Of a stretch of DNA of 64,000 bases, positions 7,955-16,612 are shown one piece after another. Source of the DNA: Pontibacter vulgaris (lineage in GTDB: Bacteria; Bacteroidota; Bacteroidia; Cytophagales; Hymenobacteraceae); NCBI RefSeq assembly GCF_022758145.1, contig NZ_JAJVDH010000002.1, positions 558,001-622,000 of the forward strand, given 5' to 3'. Each line of letters begins with the position of its first letter. Within the stretch, counting starts at the first letter, position 1. Made by a program: the position numbers and the translations under genes. The notes under the pieces are model-generated. The model worked only from the letters and a program-made list of their open reading frames with translations, made no database searches and had not been told where the DNA came from.

Positions 7955-7986
7955 CAAAGATAGATGCTATTTATTTGATATGCAAC
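7955..7986 (-). promoter_or_regulatory. Probable promoter of the rplM operon
   Basis: On the minus strand, TTGC then 19 bases then TATCTTTG (7955-7962), matching the Bacteroidota consensus TTTG-N19-TANNTTTG except at one or two bases of the -33 box. The predicted transcript starts about 55 bases upstream of rplM. Confidence 0.6.
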
Positions 7987-8062
7987 ATGTCCTTAATAAA
8001 ATGCTGAAAGTAAGCACAGTAGTAGCGTGTTATAAAAGCTTGCAAAGCTCTGGACAAAATAA

Positions 8063-8101
8063 AAGCACTGAAGAATCCGGGTTTTTGATTCTTCAGTGCT
8101 T
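8063..8101 (-). terminator. Hairpin terminator
   Basis: Perfect 15-base arms (8063-8077 and 8087-8101) with a 9-base loop. On the minus strand the stem is followed by TTTTATTTTG. It lies 110 bp after the stop of the M56 peptidase gene. The rest of the 320-bp gap between rplM and that gene shows only the rplM promoter. Confidence 0.75.
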
Positions 8102-8211
8102 AAATGTTAGCTATACTTTCAGGCTTTGTATCTTATGGTAGGTGGAGGGAATATACTGGTAGTTTGCCTTACTTTGGGCATTGTTCAGATCATTATCCAC
8201 CCTACTAAAAT

Positions 8212-9978
8212 CTACTTTTTAGTATAAACCATGATTACGCCATTACTGGCTTTTGGCCCATATTTCTGCACCATCTTCTCGCTGTTTTTCAATATACTTA
8301 CAGCTTTAATGTCATCAGGTGCAAGCTGTTTTATTTTCTCCATGCTAACCTCTTTGTCATCAAGAATATAAACTGCGTTAGTCGGTAAGGTATCCAACGA
8401 CTTAGATAAACTACCTTCTGGAAGTGCTTTGGCCTCAGCACTAGCGCTTTTTTGGTTTTTATCTGAACGGATGTCTTTCGTTGTTGTGATGTTTACTACG
8501 CCCTTTACCGCTTCGCCGTCTGCCATCTCTCTGGCCTTCTCACCTTTTACCACATCAACTTTTACGATTCTTTTTGGGTCTATACTTTTTATACTTGCTG
8601 CAGGCATGCGCTTGCCATCCACAAAGTATATCACGCTATCCTGCCCGGATCTGGTTATGGTAAAGCTGGTTTTTGCTGCCGGAATATTCTGCTGCTGGTT
8701 AGTGGTAGCATTTCCCTTTGCTTTGATCATGCTGGCTCCCGGAGAATTCTTTTGTTTGGCAGGAGATTCTACTCTAACAGGTGGCGGCGGAGGTGGCAGG
8801 TTTGGTAATGTACCATACTTAGCTTCTGCAGCTGGTATGCGGGGATTCTTGTTGTAATCGTATACTTCTGTCTCACCGTTTTTTAAGTAGATCACAATGG
8901 ATTCCAGATTATACTCTTTCTTGTTGTTAAACTTCCAGCCTACTTGTTGTACACCAGGGTTGCGCTTAAGGAAATCCTTGTAATCTTCCGGCCATTTTGC
9001 TTTATCCTTGTAGTATTCTACTTCGTCGAGTTTAAAGATAAAGGACTCATCCTGGTTTGGTGGTGTGAAAGCTGGAGCCACACTGGTCGCTACTTTCGGA
9101 GCCGTCAGGGCTTTTGTGTCAGCACTTCTGAAAGCGAATAGCAACACAGTAACGAGAGGCAGTACAATCAGCAATTTTAGCTGATTTGCCTTAGAGCTTT
9201 GTTTTTTATTCATCATGACAATTCTTTGTTTAAGTGATGGGAAATTAAACTGATTGGCAATCTGAGGTTGCGTGGCGCCTACAACTTTCAGTAAAAGGTA
9301 TTGGTATTCTCTTTTGTCTACACCAGTATCTACAACATGCTGGTCGGCAATAAATTCAAGGTTTTCTTTCACAGCTTTTTTTATGAGCCAGGCTCCGGGG
9401 TTAAACCAGTAAAACACAGTGCTCAGCTCAGTCAGCAGCACATCCAACGTATGCCAGCCGGTTATGTGTATCATCTCATGCCGAAGTATAGATTCGAGTT
9501 CTTCAGGCGTATGTTGAGCAGGATTCAGGTAGATGGTTTGCCAGAAAGAGAAAGCATGGCTCATACTTTTAACCTCTCTGAAACCGATGTTTTTATACTT
9601 GGCCGGCTCCGATGCTGCATGTAGTTTATAAAGCGATACAAACTGAAGTATAAAACGGACAAGCATAACTATAAGCCCGGCCCAGAACAGGTACACCGGC
9701 AGCTGCCAGTAATCAGAAGGAGTTGCCTGCGCAGCCGGCTGAGCTGCAATTGCCCAGGCAGGAATGGTTATCATATAGGCGTTGACAATTGGCTCGTGTG
9801 CTGCAAAAAGCCCGGCTAGGTCTATAAAAGGGTACACTGTGGAGAACACAATACCAAATACCAGGAAGAGGCGGTTTAAAGTATAAAATGTGAGCTTTCG
9901 CAGCACCAGTTGGTAAGCCAGGTAAAATAGAACCAGTGCTATGTTCACTTTCAGAAGGTATAAAAGCAGGGTCGGCAT
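8212..9978 (-). CDS. BlaR1-like M56 metallopeptidase with C-terminal TonB-plug-like domains
   Basis: A 588-residue membrane protein. Four hydrophobic segments occupy the first 115 residues and another follows the zinc site at about 270-290. The gluzincin motif HEMIH is at 167-171 with NLEFIAD (about 206-212) as third-ligand candidate, as in BlaR1/MecR1, which cleave BlaI/MecI repressors on sensing a signal. The penicillin-binding sensor domain of BlaR1 is absent. Instead a Pro-rich linker (near 395) leads to two short repeats resembling the TonB-receptor plug (VIYFVDGKRM... and VYILDDKEVS..., each ending near GVVNIT or GVIMVYTKK). It starts 1 bp after the BlaI-like gene. The signal sensed is unknown. 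Confidence 0.88.
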   Translation of the reverse strand: MPTLLLYLLKVNIALVLFYLAYQLVLRKLTFYTLNRLFLVFGIVFSTVYPFIDLAGLFAAHEPIVNAYMITIPAWAIAAQPAAQATPSDYWQLPVYLFWAGLIVMLVRFILQFVSLYKLHAASEPAKYKNIGFREVKSMSHAFSFWQTIYLNPAQHTPEELESILRHEMIHITGWHTLDVLLTELSTVFYWFNPGAWLIKKAVKENLEFIADQHVVDTGVDKREYQYLLLKVVGATQPQIANQFNFPSLKQRIVMMNKKQSSKANQLKLLIVLPLVTVLLFAFRSADTKALTAPKVATSVAPAFTPPNQDESFIFKLDEVEYYKDKAKWPEDYKDFLKRNPGVQQVGWKFNNKKEYNLESIVIYLKNGETEVYDYNKNPRIPAAEAKYGTLPNLPPPPPPVRVESPAKQKNSPGASMIKAKGNATTNQQQNIPAAKTSFTITRSGQDSVIYFVDGKRMPAASIKSIDPKRIVKVDVVKGEKAREMADGEAVKGVVNITTTKDIRSDKNQKSASAEAKALPEGSLSKSLDTLPTNAVYILDDKEVSMEKIKQLAPDDIKAVSILKNSEKMVQKYGPKASNGVIMVYTKK

Positions 9979-9979
9979 A

Positions 9980-10345
9980 TTATTCAGCTTTTTTGTTTTC
10001 GATCATGTCAATAATCTCTTTCAGCTCTTCGGCGCTTATTTTCTGGTCTTTGGCAAAAAAGGCAACCAGTTCTTTGTAGGAGTTCTTAAAATAGTCGCCC
10101 ACAAAACCGTTCATGAATCGCTTTTTATAGTCTTCAGCTTTTATGCGGGGTGTGTAGCGGTAGGTGTTGCCAAGTTTCTCGCTCTCCAGAAAGCCTTTTT
10201 TCTCCAGGTTCTTCACCGTAGAGGCCAGCGTAGTATAAGGTGGCTTAGGTTCTGGCATCTGTTCCAGGAAATCCTTTATAAAACCGCCTCCGGTAAGCCA
10301 GATGGTTTGCATGGCATCTTCTTCTTGTTGCGTTAGCTTTTCCAT
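9980..10345 (-). CDS. BlaI/MecI/CopY-family transcriptional repressor
   Basis: A 121-residue winged-helix protein. The sequence LTQQEEDAMQTIW (about 4-16) and YTTLASTVKNLEKKGFLESE (about 37-56) match the DNA-binding domain of BlaI, and the C-terminal helices would form the dimer arm. BlaI-type repressors are released by cleavage by an M56 peptidase, and one is encoded 1 bp downstream. A palindromic operator overlaps the region just before this start codon, so self-repression is likely. The regulon beyond this pair is unknown; antibiotic resistance should not be assumed because no beta-lactamase is present. Confidence 0.92.
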   Translation of the reverse strand: MEKLTQQEEDAMQTIWLTGGGFIKDFLEQMPEPKPPYTTLASTVKNLEKKGFLESEKLGNTYRYTPRIKAEDYKKRFMNGFVGDYFKNSYKELVAFFAKDQKISAEELKEIIDMIENKKAE

Positions 10346-10349
10346 GTTA

Positions 10350-10386
10350 TTACGATGTTTTCGTATAATTACGAAAGCTTCGTAAT
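10350..10386. promoter_or_regulatory. Double BlaI-type operator
   Basis: Two dyads upstream of the BlaI-like gene. ATTACGAA-AGC-TTCGTAAT (10368-10386) is perfect with 8-base arms; TACGA-TGTTT-TCGTA (10351-10365) has 5-base arms. Their centres are 19 bp apart, about two helical turns, and the nearer one ends 5 bases from the start codon, so bound repressor would block transcription in the leader. Confidence 0.75.
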
Positions 10387-10535
10387 AAGGTCAAGCTTTT
10401 ATTAATTATTTTTGATATTACTTTAAAGTATGATTGAAAGCCGGCTTTATACTGGTGTGAAAGAGTGGTGTATATTTACAGAAACTTCTTAAGTGATCTG
10501 GCGTCTAAACTATAACCTTACTATTCTGAAGCTAT

Positions 10536-11519
10536 ATGAAAGCCATACTTGTAAAACAGCCGGGCGGGCCGGAGCAACTTATGCTTGGAGAGTACGAGCA
10601 GCCATTGCCCGGCCCCTCTGAGTTGCTGGTAAAAGTACATGCCACTGCACTTAACCGCGCCGATACCTTGCAACGACAAGGGAAATACCCGCCGCCAAAA
10701 GGTGCAAGTCCATTATTGGGTTTAGAGATAGCGGGCGTAGTTGAAGAAGCTGGCATCAACTGCAGGCATTTTAAAAAAGGCGATAAGGTTTTTGGGTTAC
10801 TGCCCGGTGGTGGCTATGCCGAATATGCCGTTATAGATGAAGCTATGGCCATGCCAGTGCCAGATAACCTGACTATGGAAGAAGCAGCGGCCATTCCGGA
10901 AGTGTTTTTAACAGCTTACCAGGCGCTGGTTTGGTTGGGTAAGTTACAGCCCGGCGAGCGTGTGCTTATACATGCAGGCGCCAGTGGCGTGGGCACGGCA
11001 GCCATACAACTAGCACTTGCACTTAAAGCGGAAGTGTTGGTTACTGCCTCAGAGAAAAAGATAGGTGCCTGCCTGGAGCTAGGAGCCCATAAAGCCATTA
11101 ACTATAAAGAAGTGCCTTTCGAAGATGAGGTGTTGGCTTATACTAACTCGGAAGGGGTAGATGTGATCGTGGATTTCATAGCCGGACCATACTTTAAGCA
11201 GAACCTGGAATGCCTGCGCCTGGATGGAAGGTTGGTTATACTTGCCAGCCTGGGAGGTGGTAAAGTAGAAGAAGTGGACCTGCGCCAGATTTTAACGAAA
11301 CACCTGCATATTATGGGCTCCACTTTGCGCTCACGTTCTCGTGATTACCAGATAAAACTTACTCATGACCTGCGGGAGTTTGCGCTGCCGCTTTTCCGGT
11401 TGGGCCAGCTAAGTCCTGTAATAGATACAGTATATGATTGGGAAGAAGTAGCCAAGGCGCACCGGTACATGGAAACCAATCAGAATATCGGTAAAATTGT
11501 GTTGCGCGTAAACAGCTAA
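10536..11519 (+). CDS. Zinc-free quinone oxidoreductase (PIG3-like, MDR family)
   Basis: A 327-residue medium-chain dehydrogenase/reductase. The N-terminal GroES-like fold has KVHATALNRADTLQRQGKYP and the Rossmann domain has HAGASGVGTAAIQLA (about 147-161), the NADPH-binding AxxGxxG motif. No structural or catalytic zinc cysteines are present, so it belongs to the zeta-crystallin/quinone reductase branch, closest to PIG3-type NAD(P)H quinone oxidoreductases. It is a single-gene unit ended by the terminator at 11524. The true substrate is unknown. Confidence 0.88.
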   Translation: MKAILVKQPGGPEQLMLGEYEQPLPGPSELLVKVHATALNRADTLQRQGKYPPPKGASPLLGLEIAGVVEEAGINCRHFKKGDKVFGLLPGGGYAEYAVIDEAMAMPVPDNLTMEEAAAIPEVFLTAYQALVWLGKLQPGERVLIHAGASGVGTAAIQLALALKAEVLVTASEKKIGACLELGAHKAINYKEVPFEDEVLAYTNSEGVDVIVDFIAGPYFKQNLECLRLDGRLVILASLGGGKVEEVDLRQILTKHLHIMGSTLRSRSRDYQIKLTHDLREFALPLFRLGQLSPVIDTVYDWEEVAKAHRYMETNQNIGKIVLRVNS

Positions 11520-11523
11520 AAGC

Positions 11524-11557
11524 AAAAAGGGGCGGAAGTAATCTTCCGCCCCTTTTT
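11524..11557. terminator. Bidirectional hairpin terminator
   Basis: Perfect 15-base arms (11524-11538, 11543-11557) including AAAAA and TTTTT ends, 4-base loop, between the convergent quinone reductase and pseudouridine synthase genes. Confidence 0.93.
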
Positions 11558-11577
11558 ATACTTTATACTTGGTGTGC

Positions 11578-12291
11578 TTAACCGTGCTGGCGTAATTGTT
11601 TTACCAGTACTGCAAAATCTTTCGGATAAGGGGCCTCAATTTTAATTGGCTCATCATTCAGCTGTTTAAAACCGATTGTGTGCGAGTGCAGCGCAAATCG
11701 CTTAATCAGGGGCTGCTCTTCTGTCTGGTTCTTCAGGTTAAACTTGCGTTTGAGTGAGCTCAGGTAAAGGTGTTCGCCTCCGTATAGTTCGTCGCTTACA
11801 ATAGGTGCCTTCAGGTAAGCCAGGTGCACGCGTATCTGGTGCAAACGGCCGGTAACAGGCATACATTCTATAAGCGTATGGCGGCTATAGTTCTCTAATG
11901 TAGTAAAATACGTTTCGGCCGGCTTGCCTTGTGGCGTAAGCTTGGCCACACCTTTGGCGCCTGCCAGTATAGAGCGGCTTACCAGCTCATCTTCAAATTT
12001 ATGTGTTCCCCAGGCCACGGCATGGTATACTTTGTAAACCCCGCGGTGCTCAAACTGCATTGCCAGGTGGCGGTAAGCTTCCGGGTGTTTGGCAAAAACA
12101 AGGCAACCGGAGGTGTCTTTATCAAGACGGTGGCAAGCCTGAAGTTCCGGGTTATACTGCTTGGCAAGCTTTAGCAGGTGCGTAGTGTTGGGCGTGCGAT
12201 CTTCTAATGTAGATAAAAACGGAGGTTTGTTTACCACCAGGTAGTCCTCGTCTTCGTGTATGATCAGGTCTTTAAAAACCGGGTATTTCAT
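11578..12291 (-). CDS. RluA-family RNA pseudouridine synthase
   Basis: A 237-residue enzyme converting uridine to pseudouridine in RNA. HRLDKDTSGCLVFAK (54-68) is the family active site with catalytic Asp57, and GRLHQIRVHLAYL (about 147-159) is the second conserved motif. There is no N-terminal S4 domain, so it resembles RluA/RluC-like forms lacking it; which rRNA or tRNA site it modifies cannot be told. A possible -7 element TACCTTTG lies on the minus strand at 12347-12354. Confidence 0.92.
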   Translation of the reverse strand: MKYPVFKDLIIHEDEDYLVVNKPPFLSTLEDRTPNTTHLLKLAKQYNPELQACHRLDKDTSGCLVFAKHPEAYRHLAMQFEHRGVYKVYHAVAWGTHKFEDELVSRSILAGAKGVAKLTPQGKPAETYFTTLENYSRHTLIECMPVTGRLHQIRVHLAYLKAPIVSDELYGGEHLYLSSLKRKFNLKNQTEEQPLIKRFALHSHTIGFKQLNDEPIKIEAPYPKDFAVLVKQLRQHG

Positions 12292-12486
12292 AAGGCAATG
12301 TATAAACTATGGCAGCCTGTGTAAAAGTATGGCTGCTTCTGACCTGCAAAGGTACGCAATTTTGGCGGTTATTTTATTGCATAACTATAGTTGCAGACAT
12401 GCTCCTGATAAGCTGAAACTATAGCTTTTAACCTGTAACAGGAGGGCGCATGAAATAAATTTACTTTGGGTGTATAGTACCTGTGG

Positions 12487-13524
12487 CTAGTATTTAGCTT
12501 TCGATAATTTAAACTGAAGGGTACTGCCTTTGCCTACTTCACTTTTTACCGCAATAAAAGAGCGATGCGCTTCTACAATGTGTTTACAAATAGCTAGGCC
12601 AAGTCCGGTGCTGCTGGTGTCGCGGGAGCGGCTTTTGTCAATCCGGTAGAAGCGTTCGAAAATGCGGTTAATGTGTTCCTGCGCTATCCCTTTGCCGTCG
12701 TCTTTTACGCTGATCGTATACTTCTTTTTGCCTTCGACAAATGATATCCAAATGTTGCCATTTTTGCGGCCATACTTTATGGCATTATCTACAAGGTTAA
12801 TAAACACCTGCCGGATGCGGTTACGATCGGCGTAGAGCATTATCTTGTGATCCGGATTAAGGTCGAGGTGAAGTTTGATGTGTTGGCTGGCGGCTTTCTG
12901 CTCCAGCAACTCAAAAACTTCTCTTACCAGCAAGACCACATCAAAATTTCGCTTTTGCATGGTTACCACGCCCTTTTCAAACTGCGAAATGCTGATCAGG
13001 TCCTGCACCAAGGCATCCAGCCCATCAAGGCTTTTGGCAGCTTTTTCCAGGAACTTATCGCGTACGTTGGGGTCGTCTACAGCGCCATCCAGCAAAGTAT
13101 GGATAAAGCCTTGCGCGGCAAATATCGGGGTTTTTAGTTCATGCGATACATCGGCCAGAAACTCCCGTCGCATTACCTGCAGGTGCCGCAGCTCGTCTAT
13201 TTCTTTTTGCTTTTTTTCGGTTATCTGGTAAATCTCGTCCTTAATTTTTGTGAGCGGATCAGATGTGAAAAGCGAACGGCTTTCGGCTTTTTTATACTCC
13301 TGCCTTTTTATCTTCTCGATGCTGGAGTATACATTTTTAACTTCCCGGAAAACCAATGCTTCGTAAGAGAAGTGTATGAGTAAAAAACAGCTGATAAACA
13401 CAAAGGCAAGTGCAACAATAAGCCCCTGTGAAGAAAAGTAACTGGCTAAAGCAAGAAAAGCGGTAAGCACCAAAGCTACCGCCAGCGATATAAGCAGGGC
13501 AAGCGTTCGGGAGTTTAAATTCAT
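12487..13524 (-). CDS. PhoR-like sensor histidine kinase
   Basis: A 345-residue membrane kinase. Two hydrophobic segments (about 8-30 and 35-54) are joined by a very short loop, so there is almost no periplasmic sensor; sensing may be within the membrane or through partners. DVSHELKTP carries the phosphorylated His128. The ATPase domain shows the N box (NLVDNAIKYG), G1 (DDGKGI) and G2 (GLGLAI). It begins 3 bp after the response regulator gene on the same strand, so the two form a pair. Similarity to PhoR suggests phosphate or envelope signals, but no Pho genes are near. Confidence 0.93.
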   Translation of the reverse strand: MNLNSRTLALLISLAVALVLTAFLALASYFSSQGLIVALAFVFISCFLLIHFSYEALVFREVKNVYSSIEKIKRQEYKKAESRSLFTSDPLTKIKDEIYQITEKKQKEIDELRHLQVMRREFLADVSHELKTPIFAAQGFIHTLLDGAVDDPNVRDKFLEKAAKSLDGLDALVQDLISISQFEKGVVTMQKRNFDVVLLVREVFELLEQKAASQHIKLHLDLNPDHKIMLYADRNRIRQVFINLVDNAIKYGRKNGNIWISFVEGKKKYTISVKDDGKGIAQEHINRIFERFYRIDKSRSRDTSSTGLGLAICKHIVEAHRSFIAVKSEVGKGSTLQFKLSKAKY

Positions 13525-13527
13525 ACT

Positions 13528-14277
13528 TTAATCGATGTTGAATTTATAGCCCACGCCTTTAATGGTTTTAATATTGTCTTCACCGATTTTCTCGCGCACT
13601 TTTCGGATGTGCACATCCACGGTGCGGGCTATTACATACACATCGCTGCCCCAGATATTGTTCAATAACTCCTCGCGGGTAAATACTTTATTAGGTGTTG
13701 AGGCCAGGAATGCCAGCAGTTCAAATTCTTTTTTGGGTAAGGTTATTTTTTCAGGGCCTTTATACACAGCAAAGCTGGTGCGGTCTATGCGCAGGCCACC
13801 GGCTTCAATTATCTGTTCCTGCTGCTCCTGTTGTGCATCGCGGCGGGCAAAAGCTGCCAAACGGCTAAGCAGGGCGCGCGGCTTAATCGGTTTTGTTATA
13901 AAGTCATCTGCGCCGGCTTCAAAAGCGGCTACTTCCGAAAATTCTTCGGCGCGGGCTGTCAGGAAAATAATGTGTGTGTTGCGGAATTCGGACATGTGGC
14001 GCAACTCGCGGCAGGCAGCAATTCCATCCAGTACCGGCATCATCACATCAAGCAGTATTACATCAGGTTTAAAAGCTTTCGCGACTTCTATAGCTTTTCT
14101 GCCATTTTCTGCCTGCGCCACTTCATAGCCTTCACGTGTGAGGTTATAATGTAGCAGTTCGATGATATCCGGATCGTCGTCTACTATTAAGATCTTGTAG
14201 CTAGATGAAGGTTGCACAGTTTTATAGCTAGGGTTAAAGGTACTTATGCCGGAAAGCCTGCTATGAGTAATTCGCAA
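13528..14277 (-). CDS. OmpR/PhoB-family response regulator
   Basis: The receiver domain has the acidic pair D33-D34 (IVDDDPD), phosphoacceptor D77 (VILLDVMMP) and K130 (FITKPIKP). A winged-helix DNA-binding domain follows (LTRE-type helix FTREELLNNIWG; GVGYKFNI near the end). Numbering uses the ATG at 14277, giving 249 residues with an atypical 26-residue leader; a GTG at 14217 would give a normal 229-residue protein, and the choice is open. It is cotranscribed with the kinase. A consensus -7 box (TACCTTTG) lies on the minus strand at 14316-14323. Confidence 0.93.
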   Translation of the reverse strand: MRITHSRLSGISTFNPSYKTVQPSSSYKILIVDDDPDIIELLHYNLTREGYEVAQAENGRKAIEVAKAFKPDVILLDVMMPVLDGIAACRELRHMSEFRNTHIIFLTARAEEFSEVAAFEAGADDFITKPIKPRALLSRLAAFARRDAQQEQQEQIIEAGGLRIDRTSFAVYKGPEKITLPKKEFELLAFLASTPNKVFTREELLNNIWGSDVYVIARTVDVHIRKVREKIGEDNIKTIKGVGYKFNID

Positions 14278-14315
14278 GTATAAATTTATACTTTGTTCTG
14301 CAGTTTTTCCTTATA

Positions 14316-14323
14316 CAAAGGTA
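14316..14323 (-). promoter_or_regulatory. Possible -7 element of the response regulator/kinase operon
   Basis: TACCTTTG on the minus strand, a full match to TANNTTTG, 39 bp upstream of the ATG at 14277. No good TTTG box is seen 19 bases further up. Confidence 0.45.
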
Positions 14324-14402
14324 CATATAGATAAGTAGTAAACTTACATGCTGTAAAATCATAACGTTTTCTTAACATGGTAAAGCGGGTAGGTTATTAA
14401 AC

Positions 14403-14427
14403 AAAAAAGCCAGCATTGAGCTGGCTT
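14403..14427 (-). terminator. Hairpin terminator
   Basis: 8-base arms AAGCCAGC/GCTGGCTT (14407-14414, 14420-14427); on the minus strand the stem runs into six T's. It ends the DUF3108 gene. Confidence 0.85.
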
Positions 14428-14431
14428 CCTG

Positions 14432-15241
14432 TTATTTCTGGGCAATGTATATTTTGTGCTTCAGGTTCCGGTATTCGTAGAGGTCTACTTTAACGGCTCC
14501 TACAAACATCTCAGCCTGTATTAGTACCGGTATTTTGTTTTTATCATCAGATAAGTATACAGTTATAGCGTTTTCGCCTTTGAACATATCGTTTTTCGGC
14601 ATTTTAGGCGTTAGCTTAATGGCTTTTATATTTCCTGCTTTTGTACTCACCGTTTCGCGGCCTTTGTAGGTAACAACCATATCAAAGGTTTCTTCATCAA
14701 AAAAGCCTTTTACATTTATTTTGTCGCCAATGTTTAAACGGTCGTAGTTAATGGTACGCAAAAAGTAAAAGCCGCTTACAATATCCTGCACGTTATCTGG
14801 CACTTTATAGGAAGCTGTCTGCTTATGTTTGGTCTTCTTCTTTTTCTCTACAAAAGCAGTATTGTTATAGTGGTTAAAATCCACTGTTTCGCGCTTGCGG
14901 TAGCTGCCTTCCTCAATATTGCGGAAAGAGCGCTGCGGTAAAATAGCCGATGTATCTATATAAGATTGCCATGTATCCCGGATCTTTATAAACAGATCGA
15001 AGGAGCTGTTGGTTTTGCCATATACAGTAGCACGGTAGCACATTCTGTCGTTTACACGGTGCAGGTTAGGCGAAATATCTATTATCGCCTCGGCTGCAGT
15101 TATAGGTCCGTAATGTACCTTATACTTTAAAATTTCGCCTTTAGAGAAGCTTTCATTGGGTATGTTGCGCATGGTGTCTTTCAGGGCAAAGCCAGACAGC
15201 ACAGCTAGTAATAAAAGTATAACCGGGAATATCTTTTTCAT
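14432..15241 (-). CDS. DUF3108-domain exported protein
   Basis: About 269 residues from the ATG at 15241 (MKKIFPVILLLLAVLSGFA, a clean signal peptide); in-frame ATGs at 15253 and 15277 only add a polar leader. The mature part has the DUF3108 pattern: SKGEILKYKVHYGPITAAEA near the start, then a TRDTWQSYIDT-like region and LTPKMPKNDMFKGENAITVYLSDD. Proteins of this family are periplasmic or outer-membrane-associated beta-rich proteins without assigned activity. It is a lone gene with its own terminator. Confidence 0.85.
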   Translation of the reverse strand: MKKIFPVILLLLAVLSGFALKDTMRNIPNESFSKGEILKYKVHYGPITAAEAIIDISPNLHRVNDRMCYRATVYGKTNSSFDLFIKIRDTWQSYIDTSAILPQRSFRNIEEGSYRKRETVDFNHYNNTAFVEKKKKTKHKQTASYKVPDNVQDIVSGFYFLRTINYDRLNIGDKINVKGFFDEETFDMVVTYKGRETVSTKAGNIKAIKLTPKMPKNDMFKGENAITVYLSDDKNKIPVLIQAEMFVGAVKVDLYEYRNLKHKIYIAQK

Positions 15242-15354
15242 AAGGGGTCTCATTATAGTTCCTGTATCTATAGTCAAACAACTATTATACCAACTACCAT
15301 TGAGCTTTTACTAAGTTACTCAGTTCTTTTTTGTAACCAACAGTTTTAAAAGCA

Positions 15355-15384
15355 AAAAGGTGCTATAATTCTATAGCACCTTTT
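15355..15384 (-). terminator. Hairpin terminator after recA
   Basis: Perfect 13-base arms (AAAAGGTGCTATA and complement) with loop ATTC, 28 bp after the recA stop. Confidence 0.9.
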
Positions 15385-15411
15385 CTGTTACTTATTGTTC
15401 GGAAATAAAGT

Positions 15412-16452
15412 TCATTCGCCTGAGTTATCCTCAAGGGCAGCAGCTACTTTCTCCGGCTCGCCTTTAACAATAGCTCTGATTTTGCCTTCGATTTCTTCCT
15501 GCAGCTCCGGGTTATCAAGCAGAATCTGCTTCACGCCGTCGCGGCCCTGGCCTAACTTGTCGCCGTTGTACGAGAACCATGAACCTGATTTTTGTACCAC
15601 GCCAAGCTCTACGCCCAGGTCAAGGATCTCACCTACTTTAGAGATACCCTCGCCGTACATGATATCGAACTCTACCACCTTAAATGGAGGTGCTACTTTA
15701 TTCTTTACAACTTTAACGCGTGTACGGTTACCTGTAATGTTATCGGCAGATTCTTTGATCTGGCCAACACGACGAATATCTAAACGCACAGATGCGTAGA
15801 ATTTAAGGGCGTTACCACCAGTAGTTGTTTCCGGGTTACCGAACATCACACCGATCTTCTCGCGAAGCTGGTTGATGAAGATACAGCAGCATCCGGTTTT
15901 GTTGATGGTACCAGTTAGCTTACGCAATGCCTGCGACATTAAGCGCGCCTGCAAGCCCATTTTGCTATCGCCCATATCGCCTTCCAGTTCGCCTTTCGGC
16001 ACCAGTGCAGCAACAGAGTCAATAACTATGATATCGATAGCGCCTGAACGGATCAGATGATCGGCAATTTCAAGAGCCTGCTCGCCATTATCTGGCTGAG
16101 ATATTAAAAGGTTTTCTGTATCGATTCCGAGTTTCTCGGCATATGCCTTATCGAATGCGTGCTCAGCATCTATAAACGCTGCCAGGCCACCATTGCGTTG
16201 TGCTTCTGCAATAGCATGCATTGTAAGCGTGGTTTTACCTGATGATTCAGGGCCGTAGATCTCGATAACACGGCCACGCGGCAAGCCGCCAATACCCAAA
16301 GCAATGTCAAGCCCAAGCGATCCGGTTGAGATTGCAGGAATGTCCTCTACCTTGTTGTCGCTTAACTTCATAACGGTTCCTTTACCGTATGTTTTATCGA
16401 GCTTATCAATAGTCAGCTGCAGGGCTTTAAGTTTTTCGTTGCTTACGCTCAT
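15412..16452 (-). CDS. recA: Recombinase RecA
   Basis: 346 residues from the ATG at 16452 ([20 protein letters not shown]). The in-frame ATG at 16515 adds 21 residues unlike any RecA. Walker [10 protein letters not shown] is at 67-75, Walker B-type [12 protein letters not shown] near 140, and loop L1/L2 regions ([37 protein letters not shown]) are intact. RecA forms filaments on single-stranded DNA for strand exchange and SOS signalling. It is monocistronic. A palindrome GCTAAA-TTT-TTTAGC lies about 80 bp upstream. Confidence 0.98.
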   Translation of the reverse strand: MSVSNEKLKALQLTIDKLDKTYGKGTVMKLSDNKVEDIPAISTGSLGLDIALGIGGLPRGRVIEIYGPESSGKTTLTMHAIAEAQRNGGLAAFIDAEHAFDKAYAEKLGIDTENLLISQPDNGEQALEIADHLIRSGAIDIIVIDSVAALVPKGELEGDMGDSKMGLQARLMSQALRKLTGTINKTGCCCIFINQLREKIGVMFGNPETTTGGNALKFYASVRLDIRRVGQIKESADNITGNRTRVKVVKNKVAPPFKVVEFDIMYGEGISKVGEILDLGVELGVVQKSGSWFSYNGDKLGQGRDGVKQILLDNPELQEEIEGKIRAIVKGEPEKVAAALEDNSGE

Positions 16453-16612
16453 GTGTGTTTGAATTATTAGCTTTATATTAAAGGTGAAATTACGACTTTC
16501 GGAGCCAAATTGCAAATTCTAAAAAGGTATTTTGCTAAATTTTTTAGCTGTTTCGCGCCGTCAGATTACAACAAACACTTTTCACTTTTTGTGCCATTTT
16601 CTCTGATTATTT

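Noticed and set aside
10536..11519. Zinc-dependent alcohol dehydrogenase
   Set aside because: The zinc-binding Cys and His residues are absent, so the gene is placed in the zinc-free quinone reductase branch.
13562..14128. Plus-strand open frames opposite the two-component genes
   Set aside because: Antisense shadows rich in Ser, Arg and Ala of a clear response regulator and kinase.
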